DNA from: Casimicrobiaceae bacterium
Lineage (GTDB): Bacteria > Pseudomonadota > Gammaproteobacteria > Burkholderiales > Casimicrobiaceae
NCBI GenBank assembly: GCA_955652025.1
Contig: CATPAO010000065.1
Coordinates: 1 to 24,520 of the forward strand
Direction of reading: 5' to 3'
Length of the DNA stretch: 24,520 nt
The notes beneath the pieces were generated by a model. The model made no database searches, was not told the origin of the DNA, and saw only the letters and a list, made by a program, of their open reading frames with translations. Position 1 is the first letter of the stretch, and each line of letters opens with the position of its first letter. Both the position numbers and the translations under genes were made by a program. This document shows, piece after piece, positions 23,693-24,520 of this stretch.

Positions 23693-24520
23693 TCAGCGCG
23701 CCGCGCCGCTCCCGAGTCCCAGGACCCCGGTCGGCTGCTCGACGGCGGTGTCGCCCTCCCATCCGCCACCCAACGCCTTCGCGAGATCGACGACGGCGAG
23801 GCGAACATTCCGCGCGGCGATGATCTGAAATGTCTGCGCCTGCAGCAACTGTCGCTGCGCATCGAGCACTTCGAGGTACGGCGAATAGCCGGAGCGATAA
23901 CGCAGATCGGACAATTCGAGCACGTTGGAAAGCCTGTCCTTGCGCTCCGTTTGCGCGGCTAACGCCGCCCGCGTCGTTTCGTTCGCGGACAGTGCGTCGT
24001 GCGCGTCGTGGAATGCGCCCTGCACGGACCTCGTGTACGCGACGATCAGCTCATTGCGCGCCGCCGTCTTCGCATCGACGTTCGCCTCGATCGCCTTCAA
24101 TCCGATCAACGGCTGCGCGAGCGACGCGCCGATGGTCCATATGGCAGCCGGCCCGCTGAACAGGCTCTTGATCGCGGCGGATTCGCTTCCGAAGAGGCCC
24201 GTCAGCGAAACGGCGGGAAAGTAATCCGCACGCGCGACGTCGATCCGCATGTTGGCCGCGGCCAGTTGTGCCTCGGCCTGGCGAATGTCGGGACGTCGCG
24301 CCAGCATGTCCGACGGCAGGTTCGCGGGGATCGGCGCAATGGCCGTCGTCCCCCACGACATCGCGACGTTGCGCGCGAGCTGCGGCGTGAACACGTCCCG
24401 TGGCGAGCGGCCCAGCAGCACCGTCAGCGCAGATTCGAATTCCGCGACGGCGCGCTTGGCGACGGCGATATCGGCGGCGACGCTCGCGCGTTCCGCTTGC
24501 GCCGTGCCGAGGTCGTAGTC
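23693..24520 (-). CDS. RND efflux outer-membrane factor (OprM/NodT-type TolC family), 3' part
   Basis: Only the C-terminal 275 residues are inside the window; the frame stays open to the right edge. Typical OMF features are present: YDLGTAQAERASVAADIAVAKRAVAEFESALTVLLGRSP (helical barrel plus the conserved LLGRSP), IPANLPSDMLARRPDIRQAEAQLAAANMRIDVARADYFPAVSLTG (LLxRRPDI signature and the start of the second repeat), and LSDLRYRSGYSPYLEVLDAQRQLLQAQ near the C-terminus. It forms the outer-membrane exit duct of a tripartite efflux pump; the membrane-fusion and RND genes would be expected upstream, beyond the right edge. N-terminal lipoprotein status cannot be judged. Confidence 0.92.
   Translation of the reverse strand, partial: DYDLGTAQAERASVAADIAVAKRAVAEFESALTVLLGRSPRDVFTPQLARNVAMSWGTTAIAPIPANLPSDMLARRPDIRQAEAQLAAANMRIDVARADYFPAVSLTGLFGSESAAIKSLFSGPAAIWTIGASLAQPLIGLKAIEANVDAKTAARNELIVAYTRSVQGAFHDAHDALSANETTRAALAAQTERKDRLSNVLELSDLRYRSGYSPYLEVLDAQRQLLQAQTFQIIAARNVRLAVVDLAKALGGGWEGDTAVEQPTGVLGLGSGAAR

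Overview
The window is GC-rich, strongly GC3-biased DNA from a chromosome of what looks like a betaproteobacterium, probably in or near Burkholderiales. This is inferred from the gene families, the codon usage, a fused isobutyryl-CoA mutase with a LiuR-like operator and REP-like palindromic repeats. The species cannot be named from the sequence alone. No rRNA, tRNA, CRISPR array, integrase or transposase was seen.

Layout. (1) 1-2200: a block of visibly lower GC and different codon use carries one 603-aa protein that joins a PqqD-like (RiPP-recognition-like) N-terminus to a GT-A-type glycosyltransferase domain. It is preceded by a leader region rich in perfect hairpins. This is the least explained gene and looks transferred. 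(2) 2303-3924: a SAM methyltransferase with a signal peptide, convergent with a membrane-anchored di-haem cytochrome c. (3) 4090-6143: an intact COG1840-type periplasmic substrate-binding protein followed by a tandem paralogue destroyed by frameshifts and stops. (4) 6154-7068: an EamA-type exporter, divergent from the next operon across a 346-bp structured intergenic region. (5) 7415-15902: a compact myo-inositol catabolic operon, iolC(-DUF2090)-iolD-iolE-iolB-rpiR-iolG plus a second Gfo/Idh/MocA dehydrogenase, mostly with 4-base or larger start/stop overlaps. (6) 15904-16794: a C-terminal scrap of a third substrate-binding-protein copy and then an inositol-monophosphatase-family gene. (7) 16922-20275: icmF behind a perfect 20-bp palindrome. 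(8) 20329-24520: an FAD monooxygenase (minus), a GNAT acetyltransferase, a triad-less HtrA-like PDZ protein and the 3' part of an RND outer-membrane factor (minus, cut by the window edge).

How the genes fit together. IolG oxidises myo-inositol, IolE dehydrates the inosose, IolD opens the ring, IolB isomerises 5-deoxyglucuronate, and IolC-DUF2090 phosphorylates the product and probably cleaves it. The RpiR-type protein is the obvious local regulator. The IMPase could feed free inositol into the pathway from inositol phosphates. No inositol permease and no iolA lie in the window. Substrate-binding-protein copies on both sides of the operon suggest a transport system that has been lost or moved.

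Most notable observations: a 104-bp REP/MITE-like palindromic element inserted in frame into icmF with a clean 7-bp target duplication (adds 37 codons); the third SBP remnant between the inositol operon and the IMPase; the PqqD-like/glycosyltransferase fusion; the conserved-looking but catalytically degenerate HtrA-like protein; and the LiuR-like operator of icmF.
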